Part shown: positions 47,601-60,837 of the stretch, one piece after another
How positions within the stretch are numbered: the first letter of the stretch is position 1
How the letters are laid out: every line of letters begins with the position of its first letter
Source: Alectoria sarmentosa
Lineage: Eukaryota; Ascomycota; Lecanoromycetes; Lecanorales; Parmeliaceae
DNA: 64,000 bases
Reading direction: 5' to 3'
NCBI GenBank assembly: GCA_009733775.1
Contig: WOGZ01000189.1
Location: forward strand, 1-64,000
The notes under the pieces: model-generated
Databases searched by the model: none
What the model saw: only the letters and a program-made list of their open reading frames with translations
What the model was told of the DNA's origin: nothing
Translations under genes and position numbers: made by a program

Positions 47601-49585
47601 TTATTTAACAAATTATATACTATTATTACTTTTACTATTTTTTATTTAATAAACTTATTTTTCTTTTAATATTATATTTAAATTTAATATAAATTTTTAA
47701 CGATATATTTTTTAAATTTTTTGTTATTAAATTTATAATTTTTTTTTAATTAAATTATATTTAATTAAATAAATTTTTTATATTATTAAATTTTTTAAAT
47801 AATTTTTTTTTTAAAAATAATTATTATAATTAATATTATTAACGATAATTTAAAAATATATAATAATAACATATTTAATTTCATTGTTTTATTATTTTCT
47901 TTTATTTATAAATATTACGTTTTCGATTAATATAAACGTAATAATAAAATTATCGTAAACGAAATAATAATTATAATATTAAAATTTCAAAACAATTATA
48001 TAAACGTTTAAATTAATTATTTTAAATTACATTATTTAAATAACATTTTATATTTATAAATAATATAATTATATATTTAAATAATATATTAAATTTATTC
48101 AAATTCGAATACGAGTTTATATCGTTTATTAATTTAAATATATATATATATATTAATATATATAAGATTTTAAAACTTTTTTTAAAAGTAATTATGATAT
48201 ATTATAATGTTTTCGAATAATATTAACATATTTATAAATATAATTATATTTTTTGTTTTTTATTTTTAAAAAATCGACGAAATAATAATTAATATATATT
48301 TTTATATAAATTTATAACGTTAATAAGTACATTTCGACTTATATTAAAAAAAAATCGATTTATATTATTTTATATATATAAATATAATCGATAATTTTAT
48401 TTAAAATTATAAAATTCGTATATAATAATTATTTACACGTTAATATATAAAGAAAAATAACGAAATCATAATTTAAAATTTAATTATCTTAATACGATTT
48501 ATATAAAAACAAACTTTTTATATTACAATATATAAAAAATTAAATATATTATAAAATTACGATAAAATTTATTAAATTTAAATTAATTATTTATTAATTT
48601 AATGAAGATATACGAAAGTAACTTATTAATTAAAATAACTACGAGATTTTTTTTATAAACGAATCGATGTTATAAAAGATAATCGTTTATTATATCTTTA
48701 TTATTATAATGTTTATTAATTGAAAATGCTTTTTTAAGATTTCTTCAAAGTTTATAACGTGAAATTAATAATTATATTTTATTAAATTATTTAATTAAAA
48801 GAAATTTTATTATATTCGATGATAAAAAATATAATTTGTTAATAAAAAGCGCGAGACGAGCGAAATTATAAAAAATTGTGTTATATTTTTACAATATTAA
48901 AAAATAAGTTTATTTAACATTTATAACATTCGAATTTAATTTAAATTTATTAATATTTAAGTTATATTCAATTAATCGTTAAAAGATAAATTTAAATAAT
49001 AAAATACTATCGTTATTATTTTCGATTTTGAAATAATAATGTTAAATATAATTTATTATATTTTATAAAATAAAATTTTCGCGATAATTAAAATAAAAGT
49101 GTGATAAAGAAAGATTTTCGAAATAATTTTAATCGTTTTAAATAATTTATTTAACGATATATATATTAATAATTAAAATAATAAAAGAAATATATTTTAA
49201 TTAAGAAAAAAATTAAGTTACTTATATAATAAAATAAATAATATCTTAAATTAAAACATCGATTAAATCTTTCATTTTCTTTAAAAAATTATATATAATT
49301 ATTTATTATATCTTTTACATTTCAACGAATAAAATTATTTTCATTTTATTATTATATTCGCGTTTAATTTAATGAGATTTTAAAAGAACTTGAAGTTTAA
49401 TTAATTAAAATTCTACGATTTCGTTATAATGCGTTTAATTAATTATTTTATTTCGCTTTCAAACAATTTAAAAAATCGAATTTATATTAATTAATATGCG
49501 TAATAAAATTAATTATGAAATAAAAATTATAATATATCGAATTTAATTTTTTTGTTATCAACGTCTTTTTATATAAAATGTTAAT

Positions 49586-49781
49586 TGTTATGAATCGCTT
49601 TTCGATATTACGATTCATTATAAATTAAAACTAGTTTTATAACTTAGTTTTATACTAACGTCTTAAATCATAATTTAATCTTTTATTTTTGCATATATAC
49701 ATTTATATCTAAAATTTCATAATTAAAATTTCATTTAAATCACGTTTAAATATTACTTAATTTTACGTATAATTTTTAACA
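49586..49781 (+). repeat. 5' LTR of element H
   Basis: 196 bp, TGTTATGAATCG...TTTAACA. Confidence 0.82.
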
Positions 49782-52736
49782 TAATTTTAATTATCTTTTT
49801 AAAGTAATAATAACTTGTAAATTAATCATCGAATTAAAATAAATACGCGTATAAACTTTACTATGCGTGCGCATTACGCAAATATAATAACATTATTATT
49901 ATAACATCAACGCGTTCGACGTTAATGAAAACGAAAAAAGAATATAATAAATAAAATTTATTCGTTATACGAAATCGAGTGAAACTTACTCGTTATATAT
50001 AAAAAGAAATTTTATTAAAATTAAAATTTTAATAATAACGAAAGATTTCTCATTAAAGAAATTAACGAGAAACGAAATTAAGATCTTTAATTTTCCACTT
50101 TTTATATCTTAAAAATTTGTATTAAATTTTTCTCAAAATCAAATTATTTAATTAGATTTTATATAAAAAATATCTTTATTATTCGAAAAATTAAAAGATT
50201 TAAATCGTGAACGTTCATTTAAAAAAAAAAAGGAAAAAAAAAATTCGCGACATTAAGTCGCGATAATACACAATTGAATTAAACGAATTTGAGAAAAAAT
50301 TCGTGTTATTTAAAAACATTAACGATAGTGTCGAAGAAAAAAAAGAAATTTTGTTTGAAAAGATATAAATCAGTGAGCGCTTTTTAAAGAGCGTTTTTTA
50401 ATATTCAAAAAAGTGATATAATACGATTTAAACGATAATTATTAATATCGTTATTTATCACGAATAAATTTCGATTCTCATTTAAAATGTTCACTTTAAT
50501 AAATAATATTTTATATTTATAACGTAGTAATTAAAGAAGTTTATTATTATATTAAAATAATAATAAAAAGAAATTAAGAGATTGCGATATTTGCGAAAGA
50601 AATATCGCGATTTAATTAATAATCGAGTTGAGAAAATATTTGATTTTAAGAAAAAATTAAGCGTAAAAATTATTATCGAATTTTTTTTTAAAGAGATAAA
50701 ATATATGAATTTTAATAATAATCGACGTTTTAAACTTATTAAATATATTATAATATCGATGAGTATAACGATATTAAAAATAATATATAAAAGCTTTCAT
50801 TATAACATTTTTGTTATAATAGATTTTATTTTCGATAAATTAAAAAACAAATAATTTGATATTAAAAAAATTTACGATACGAAAGAAAACAAATTTTATA
50901 AAACTTGATATATTAAATTTAATTTCAAATTTTATAATAATTGAAAATTGTATTCGAATAAATAAAGTAAAATTAATTATATTCGCGATTATTATAAAAA
51001 CGTCGTTTATAATATAATCAAAATCAAATTTATTAATATTATAATTTCAAATTGTTATTTTATTATTAAGAAAATAATATATAATTTTAATTTATTATTC
51101 GTGAAAATTAATCGAAAATAAAGAGCGAAAATAGAATTTTAAACTTTCAAGTTTATAATAAGTGTTAAAGATTTTAAAAAAACCTTTTTTGTTTTTTACG
51201 CTCGCTTTATTGTTAAAATTGCTTTTTTAAATTTTATTAATTCGTCGAAGAGAAGCAATTTAAAGAAATTAATTTTTTGACGATTAAAAAATAAAATCAT
51301 AAATGATATTATTTTCATTAGTTTTTTTACTTTTATAATTCGATTACATTAATTTAATATATAATTTCGAATTAACGATAAAATATATAAAATTGCTTTT
51401 AAAAAAGAGATAATAAAAAAAACATTTACGATAATATTAAAAAATTGAAAAAGTTTTTCGATAACGTTAAACTTACGTTTTTAAATTAAAAAAAATCAAT
51501 TTATCGAATTTATAAAATTTGAAAATTAATATTAAATATAAGCGTTAAAGAAATAAAAACGATATTATAAATATTTAAAATTTAAATATAAACATTATAA
51601 TGAGAACGTTTTTAATGCGTATAAATTTATCAAATAATCGACGAAAAAAGATATCGTTATTAAATTAATAATTTTCGAATTCGAAATTTTAAAAACAAAT
51701 ATAAATTCTTTTATCGAATTAAGTTTAAAAAATTAAATCTCTTTAATAAAATCATTTTTAGAAAGATCGAAAATTAAATGCGTAAAAGAATAAAATAATT
51801 ATTAACGACGAATTCAAAAAACTTTATTATTATTACTTTATTTTTTTGCGATTTTATCGAAGAATTAAAATAAAAAAAACACTTAAATTTTCAAAAAAAT
51901 ATATATATTTAAAAAAAACTTATTAATATAAATTATTTAACGAATATTTTAATTTTAATAAAAAGCTTTATAAATACGAATTATATTAAAAAATATAAAT
52001 TATTAACGATATCGTTAATTAAATTATATAAATTGAAATTAATCGACGATAAATTAATATCGAACATTATATATATAATACGATTTCAATTTACGTTAAA
52101 AAATCACATTAAAAAATTATAATTTTTCGTTATTTTATTAAATAAATATAATGTTATTTTAAAAATGTTATAAATGTAATTATATAATTTTCAAATATCT
52201 TTTATAAAGAGATTTTTCATCTTCAATTTAAATCATTACACGATTAATTATTTATTATATTATTAATCTTTTACGATTTATAATAAACCCTCGAAATTAA
52301 AAGAGAAGAGATATATAAATGAAATTAATATTATTAAATTTTTTATATATGCGTTTATTCGTATAATAAAAAAAGAGAATATTCAAATATACGTTATATA
52401 ATGAAAAGATTTTGAAAAATTGATATACGAATTAAAAAATAAAGATCGTTTTTTAAAATTTACGATAAACGTCGTAATTATTATATCGAAAAATTACGAA
52501 AAGTTTTTTTAAAAATTATAAAAAAAATTAATTATATTAAAGAATTGAAAATTAAAGTGCTTGAAAAATATTATAAATAAATTAACCTTTAAAATTCGAT
52601 AAAAATTAACAAGTTTTCATTTTATAAAAAGATAAATTATTTTATTAAATTATAAATAAAAATAATATCGTTTATCAAGCGTGTTTATAAAATATTAAAA
52701 AAATTAATTATAATTATTAAAAGATATATCGAAAAA

Positions 52737-52990
52737 ATGTTAAAAAAAAATTATATTCAATTAAATATTTTTTCATATATAACTTTCGTATTAATCGTAA
52801 AAAAATTCGACGATAATTTACGCATTTGCGTGAATTATCGTGCGTTAAACGTTTTAATTATTCGAAATCGAAATGCATTTTCATTAATAAAAAATATCTT
52901 AATAAAGTTATGTATAATTAAATAATATATTAAATTTAATATAATTATCGCATTTAATAAAATTAAGATTAAAGAAGAATATAAAAAAAA
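52737..52990 (+). pseudogene. Ty3/gypsy reverse transcriptase fragment of element H
   Basis: Contains MLKKNYIQLNIFSYITFVLI, then VKKFDDNLRICVNYRALN and IRNRNAFSLIKNILIKLC. After stops comes FNIIIAFNKIKIKEE (expected FDI..AFN.IRI.EG). RT motifs are clear, with Pro, Ala and Gly codons mutated. Confidence 0.88.
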
Positions 52991-55900
52991 TAAACGTTTT
53001 TAATAAAATATAATTTATTTAAATATATAATAATGTCTTTCGAATTATATAATACGTTAAACACTTTTTAAGTTTTCATTAACGATATTTTACGCGAATA
53101 TTTAAATGTATTTTATTTTGCGTGTTTCGACGATATTTTGATTTATAATAATATAAAAAAAAACATATTAAATATATAAGAAAATTTTTGAAAAAGTTAT
53201 AATAAATTAATTTATATTTAAATATTAATAAGTGTGAATTTCACACGAAATAAATAAAATATCTCGAATTTATTATCATTATCGAAAATCTTAAAATGAA
53301 TTTATAAAAGATTAAAATAATACGAAATTGAAAAGCGTCGAGATATATTAAAAATATTTAAATCTTTTTTGAATTCGCGAACTTTTATAAGAGATTTGTG
53401 CACGAATATTTTAAAATCGTAACATTATTATTCAATTTAACGCGCATCGAATAAAAGTTTTTTATGTTTTTTTAAATATTAAATAATCTCGAACAAAGAT
53501 CATTTAAAAAACTAAAAAAGATATAAATTGAAATTAATGTTTTCGATTATATTATAATTATAATCTTTTTTTAAATAAATAATTAAGACGTATTACGTTT
53601 AATCGTTTTTATGTTCAAAAAAATGTTATTTTAAAAATGCAATTACGAGATTTACGATAAAAAATTGTTAATTATTATATATGCTTTTAAAAAATAATAT
53701 TTTAAATTAATCGAAATATCAATAAAAAATTCAATTAAGATTTTTATAAATTATAAAAATTTCGAATATTTTATAATAATAAATTTATAATAATAAAATA
53801 ATTAAATCGAAGATAAGCGCGTTGAGCGAAGTTTTTTTTTAAATTCAATTTTCGTATCACATATAAATTTAAGAAATAAAACATTAAATTTGATAACTTG
53901 ATTCGTAAATTTGATAATCTTTTATTAAATGATAATAATAATAAAATTTAATATCAACATCAAGTGTTTTTGAAAGTAAAACATTTTAAAAAAAAAGTAT
54001 AATAAATCTTGCATCTTACGTCTTTATTATTCGATAAAGTTTTTTAAAATGTTTAAAATTTAATAATTATAATATACGAATCAAATAAAAAAGATATCGA
54101 CGATGAAAAACTATTAAAAGAATTATTATTAATTTTAAAATTATTTGTCGAGAAGTTAATAAAAGAATTAATAAATAATTTTATTATCGAGTCGAATATC
54201 GTGTTGAAAATGAAAGGCTTATATAAAAAAAATGAGATTTTTTAAAAAATCATTCATTTAAAAAAAAGCGAATAAAGACGAATTTTTTAAAACTTAATTA
54301 AAAAAGGATTTCGATTAAAATTTGAAAATTGTTAACTCGAAAGAAATTTATTATATATATATAAACGATTATACGTTTTAAATAACGTCGAATTGAAAAT
54401 TTAGATAATTAAATTTATATATAACTTTTTATCGAACGATTATATAAAACGTATTATTATATATAATAAAATTAATACTCATTATTATAAACTCGAGATA
54501 ATAAACATAATATTTAAATTTATAAATAATTGTTACGTTTATAAACGATTTAAAAGTTATAAAAAAAAAACATAAACTTTTTAAACTTCTTTTCATATTA
54601 AATAAATATTAAAAAAACATTTTCGTTAATTTCATTATCTCGTTACTTATTTATAATCGATATAATAAAAATAATTAATATATTATAATAATAATAAATC
54701 GATTGATTAAGAAGAAAAAGTTTATATTTTTAAATTTTCTCGAAATAGAAATTGTGATATAAGCTTTTCTCGAGTGAATATAAAAAGAAAAAAGATATTT
54801 ATTTATCATTATCTCTAATCGAGACACATAATTTGTCGTTCATTTTTTATAAAAACTGTGTTAGAAAATTAATATTAAATTAAAACTTTTTATTTTATTT
54901 CATTTAAAGATAGACGATTAAATTGAAAATATAAACTTTATATTAAAATAATATCTTCGCGTATACGTTAATTATAATCAAGAAAATTAAGTAAATTTTT
55001 TATTTATTACGAAATTTGAAGTTAATTTAATTAAAAATGTTTTTACGAAAATAATTTCTTTTTTAATTACGAAAGAATACTTTTTTCGATTTAATATTAA
55101 GTTTATAACATCTTAAAATTTCAATATTATTCAAAAAAGAAAAAGAGAAATTGTGATAATAAATAAATTTGTGAAGAAAATCGAGCAAATGAGAATTTAT
55201 TTTCGATAAAAATTCGTTTAAATTTAAGATATTCAAAAAGAGTTTGTTAATTAACGTCGTTTTTTAATTTTTAAATTGCGCTTTAAAAACTTAATAATGT
55301 TAAATTCTCGAAATAATAAAACGGTAATTTAATAAATTTTTAAATTACAAAAATATAAGTTCGTTTAAAATAATGAAAATAATTAATAATTTTGTATATA
55401 AACTTAATTTATTTAATATAATAAAAAAAGTATTTTTTATTTTTTATTTTTAACTTTTATATAATATTATAAATGATTTTTTATTAAAATAAAGACAATT
55501 TTTTTTATTTTTTATATATATAAATAAAAAAAAATCGAATTATTTTGTCGAAAAGATTTTCGATTTTTAAATAAATAAAAAATAAAAAATTCTTTTATAA
55601 AGAAAAAAAGATATTTAATATATAAAATTAAATATATAAATTACGATAATAACGATAATTCACTCGTTTAACAAATTTTCACGAATGCGATCGACTATTT
55701 AAATTTAATAATAAATTTTCATTATAAATATTTAAATCATAATGATTTATATTCGTTTTTCAAGATTTTTCACGATTGAAAGTCTCTTTTTACGTTATTA
55801 ATATTTTATTGCGTTTATAAAATAAAAGAATTTAACTTTTTTTAATTTGTGAAATCGTAAAAATAAGTAAAGTTGTGAAGAATATGAATATCGTTATTAT

Positions 55901-56041
55901 TGTTGCACGATAAATTTCTCTTAATTTAATTGATTTATAATAAAGATTCTTAAAAAGTACGATATAAAAGCTTCGAATTTACGGTTTTTTTTCGGTTTTT
56001 TTTTAATTATAAAAGTGTTTATGTTTTTGAGCAAAAGATAA

Positions 56042-56237
56042 TATTATAATTCGTTTTTCGATATCGCGATTTATTACAAATTAAGATTAATCTTATAATT
56101 CAGTTTTACATTAACGTGTTAAGTTATAATTTAATTTTTTATTTTTATATGTATGCATTTATATTTAAAACTTTATAATTAAAATTTCATTTAAATTACG
56201 TTTAAACATTACTTAATTTTACGTGTAATCTTTAACA
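56042..56237 (+). repeat. 3' LTR of element H
   Basis: 196 bp, TATTATAATTCG...TTTAACA; the start TG has become TA. Confidence 0.82.
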
Positions 56238-56241
56238 TAAT

Positions 56242-59200
56242 TATTATTATTAACGTATACGATTATCGAGAATATAATAGAAATTTCGTAAAATTTCGTT
56301 ATAATTTTCGCGTAAATATTTTTAACAATTTTATTATAATATTAAATTATTAAAACGATAATTAAAATCGAAAAGAAATTATTATTTATCGATAATTATT
56401 TATCGAATTTTATTTTCTCGAATTTTATTTGCGTTTTTAATCGCATTTTTATATTTATTATTATTTTTTATATTTTCGAATTATATATTCAATATCGAAA
56501 ATATTCGTTTTTTTCTATTTTTTTTATAAATTATTTTTGAAACGTGAAAATATTTATATAAATTCGAGATCGTTTAATATTAATATTTTAATTTACTTTT
56601 TCATTAACTTTACGTTTTAATTAAGTATTAAAACGTTATTTAATTAATAAACGACGAAATTATTATTAATTATTATTTCGTTTTTATTATTTGCTTTTAA
56701 TTTAATAATTGTAAAAACATTATTAAATATATATATTAAAAAAAGAAAAGTATTTATATATATATTGAAAACAAAAAAGTTAATTTTCGTGACTTTTTGT
56801 TTTATAAAATCGCGTTTTTTTATAAAAGCAATTAATTTTATTTATTATTATAATCACAAATATGAAAAAATATTTACGTCGTATTTTTTTCGAAATTTAA
56901 AATTAATTAATGTGTAATAAATTATTAATTAAAAACTATAAAAAAATAAAAGAAAAAAATGTTAATTTATAAATAATTAAGAGAGCGAAGAAACGTTAAA
57001 TTAAATTAAATATAAATAGTTTAACGTAATTTCATTAGCAATAAATCTTTATCGTTAATAAAAAAATTCGTTTACGCAAAAATATTAATTACAATTAAAA
57101 ATATAATATATTATAAAATAATTTAATAATGTATAAAATCGTAATAATTAATAAAATAATTACGCTCGAATTTTTTAAATATCGAATAAATAAAAATAAC
57201 GTTGTTTATAATAAATATTAATATAATAATTTAAAAAAAAGTTAATTATATATTATATAAAATATGTTTATTTCTTATTTTATTATGCGCATTAATTTTA
57301 TATATAGTATTTATTTTAATAAATAATTATTATCATCATTTTTTTATTTCGTTTAAAATTATATTAAATTAATTAAATTATTTGATAAATTACGAAATTT
57401 TAATTATAATTTATCGTTTTATTATTTTCGTTATTTAACGTGATCGTTAATAAATATAAATATAATTTTTTTAATATTAATATAATGAAATAATAAACAC
57501 GTTAAAATTAATTTATATACGCTTTTATATTTTATATTCAATTTTTTAATATTAATAATTCGATTCAAAATAAATAAACGCGTCGTCAAATTATCGTAAA
57601 ATAAATGAATTGTGAAATTATCGCAAAACAATTTAAGTTAACGACAAATTTAATTTATTTTAAATAATAAACGATTTCGTAAAAATGTATAAAAAGAAAA
57701 ATCTTTTTAATTATTATTTTATTTAACATTTATAATTAATAGCGGGAATTATTTATCGCATTTCGAAAAATTCGTTATTATTAAAAAGATTATAAAACGC
57801 TTATATTAAAAGTCTTTTTTTAAAAAATTATAAAAGTAATTACGAATAATATAAAAACATTTTTAAATAATTTACGACTTTAGAAATCAATATTAAAAAC
57901 GCTTTAAAAGATATCGAAAACTTTTTTAATCGAATTTTCGAAGATAAAATTTCAATTTTTACATTTTACGATTAACTTTAATATATATTTTTTTTTAAAA
58001 ATAAACGCGAATCTCTTTGCGATTTATGCGAAGCAAATAATTTTATAAAAAAAGAATTTAAATCTTTATTTACGATTAATTACATCTTTCGACGAAAAAG
58101 TTTAATCGTCGTAATTAAAGAAATTAAAGTCTCGCATTTTAAAAACTAATAATATTAATTATAAAATGTAAAATATTATAAAATATAAATAATACGCGTT
58201 TATAATTAATAATAAAACGATAAATTCGAAATTATGAAATTCAAAAAATGAAATTTTCAATTAATTTCTTTAATAAATTATATAATAATAAAAATTTATA
58301 ATTATTATTTTATTTATTATTTTTATAATACTTTATAATTATTTAACTTTTTTTAATTAATACGAAATATTTTATATATATATTATTTTATAAAATAAAC
58401 TCGCGAATATATTATTTTATAAAATAATTTATCGAAAACTTATATTATTTTATAAATAATATAAATTGAAAAGTTTTAATTTTATTTCGTATTATAAAGT
58501 AATTAAAAAGCTTAAATTTTATATTATTTTAAATTTTTTCGATTTATAAATCTTTCTTCGTCGATAATCGAAATAAAACATTAATTATTATCAAAAAAAT
58601 AATAATTATTATTGTTAATCGCAATAAAACATCTTTTAAAAGAATTAAAAAGAACTTTTTTTATATGTAATCGTTGTTTTTTCAAATCAACGCGTTTTTC
58701 TCTCCTTTTTCGCTTTTCGTTAACTTTTTCATTTAATAACGCGTATTTTACATTTTTAAATAATCGAAAAGTGTTTTAATTAATGCGAAAGATTTTTTAA
58801 TAATGAATTACGCAATAAAAGATTCTTTGTTACGAGATTTATTAATAAATTTCTTTAATATCGATTTTTTTAACAGCTCGTTTTTTAATTCTTTTTTAAA
58901 AATTAATAAATTATATTACGCGTTATTTATACATTATAAAGTTTTTACGATATAATTTTAATTTTATAATTAAATTTGCGATTAATATAATGCGACGTCG
59001 TTTAAAAATAAGATATTTAAATAATGTTATAATAACGATAAAATCGAAATCGTTTCATTTAAAATAAACGTTTTATAAAACGATAATTTAAATAACGATT
59101 AAAATGAAAATGAAAAGCATTAAAAAAATATTAAAATAAATATAAACATATTTTATTAACCTCAGCGAGCGTAATATTAACAACATTTTACACTTTTAAA

Positions 59201-60691
59201 AATTTAATGTTATAAATTCTAATCGATAAATATAAATATTATCGCGTTTATAACATTTAATATAATAATTTTATTTCGATTATTTTATAATAAATTATTA
59301 TTAATTATTCGATAATTTTATTTATATATAAAATGCAAATCGCGATTATTGTTTATATATTTATTTTAACGCTTTTAAAAAATAAGAAATCGACTTTTAA
59401 TTAATTTTATATTATAAATAACACTCAAAAACAATTTATAATACGATATAAGTTTTTTTCGATCGCGTTTTTTTATTAATTATGTTAAATACAATTATTA
59501 TAATAATATTAAATAATAACTATATCGAGAAATAAGTTTTTTTTTTTTTTAAAGCATTAATTTTTACATTGTTATTTTCAAAACGATGTTTAAAAAGATT
59601 AAAAGTCGATTTAATTATACGAAGTTATAAATTATTATATAAAAATTTATAATATTATAATTTACGCATTTATAGTATTTTTATTTCAAATAAAATCGTT
59701 TTTATTTAAAAAAGCGATATAAATAACTTATTAAATATATTTGAAGCGAAAAACGTTTTAATTAAAACTTAAAATAACGATATATATAACATTTTATATT
59801 AATATCTCGTTTATATATTATTACGTTATTTTCTTATTTTTTCATTTAACGAATAATTATAATATTATAATATATTTATTATAAATATTTTATTTAATAA
59901 ATTTTTTTTTATTAATCGAAATAATAATAATAATTTCATTTTATAAATTAATAATCGAGAAAACTTAATGCGAATTATATTAACCTTTTTTTATAAATTT
60001 ATTTTATTTTTTATTTTTTCAAGTTGATCAAATTGATTTTTTATAAATATTTATATAAATTTATTATATTAAATTCAATCGTTTTCTTTATTGCGATAAA
60101 TTATGTTAATATTTCGTTTACGATATATATATAATCGTTGAAAACAATTATTTTTATTAAATAAAGTAAATTTGAAAAATTATTCGAATTAATATTTGTT
60201 AAGTAATTATTAATGTTTAAATCGATAAATTTATTAATAACGTATAAGTTAATAAATAACATATTGTTTTTTCTTTTTTATATCAAAAAAATTTACGATT
60301 TATAAAATAATTTTAATCATTAAATTTAATTAATTAAACATCTTTATTATTTATAATTCAAAATAAATTAAAATTATTATTAATTTTTTATTTAACGAAT
60401 TAATTATCGATCGATTTAATTTAATAATCAAAATATTCAAATTGAAATTAAAAAATTTCATAAATAATATTTTGAAAAAAGAGATATTTAATAAACTCTC
60501 TTTCATTTTTTTAATAAATTTATTTATAATAAATCTTTTAAAAGCACGTTAATTAAATAATTTTAACATTATTTAATTTTTTATACGTCGTAATTCTTAT
60601 TTATAAATTCTATAATGTTTTTAAAAATTTTATTTTTATTTTAAAAATTAAAGTACGATCGATTGAAACTTCGTTAATTAATTTTTATTTT
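56242..60691. other. RIP-degraded AT-rich DNA, unassigned
   Basis: No paired LTRs or confident domain. Near 57720-58150 a + frame with few stops (LCDLCEAN, then IFRRKSLIVVIKEIKVSHF) may be a mutated transposon-borne or lost gene, but I do not recognise it. A lone GCGGGAATT lies near 57742. Confidence 0.4.
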
Positions 60692-60837
60692 TATTAAAAT
60701 TCGAATTATGTAACGTTAAGCATTAACGTTATATGCGCATTAATTAATGCGTTTATATATAAATCGCTTTTTCTTCTATAACACTTTTAAAATAATATAA
60801 TTAAGTATTTTATTTTATATTTAAATAAATTATAAAT
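60692..60837 (+). repeat. 5' LTR of element F
   Basis: 146 bp. Contains GTAACGTTAAG..TTAACGTTATATGCGCAT and AATATAATTAAGTATTTTAT, shared with the LTR of C, then AATTATAAATTCG after its end. Confidence 0.8.

Larger units (their letters stand above)
42352..49585. other. RIP-degraded AT-rich DNA, mostly unassigned
   Basis: Seven kb of near-uniform AT with many stops. Apart from a fold-back element near 42.8 kb and homopolymers, I could not pair LTRs or read a domain. A slightly GC-richer patch (AAGAGCCGCTATTCGAGCGC) lies near 44510. It is probably old transposon remains. Confidence 0.4.
49586..56237 (+). mobile_element. Element H: Ty3/gypsy retrotransposon, 6,652 bp
   Basis: 196-bp LTRs at 49586-49781 and 56042-56237 share AAAATTTCATTTAAAT, ACTTAATTTTACGT and TTTAACA. 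A 4-bp TAAT is present on both outer sides (49582-49585 and 56238-56241), weak evidence because of low complexity. A gypsy reverse transcriptase lies on + at 52737. GAGCAAAAGATA before the right LTR is probably the mutated polypurine tract, comparable with GGGGGGGATAG in element A. Confidence 0.85.

Noticed and set aside
47458..47649. 63-codon hydrophobic + frame resembling a membrane peptide
   Set aside because: Ile/Leu/Tyr/Asn richness follows from AT-only codons; no start context or neighbour supports it.
50582..50854. 90-codon + frame in element H
   Set aside because: Positionally it could be gag, but no domain pattern was convincing; left within the element H entry.
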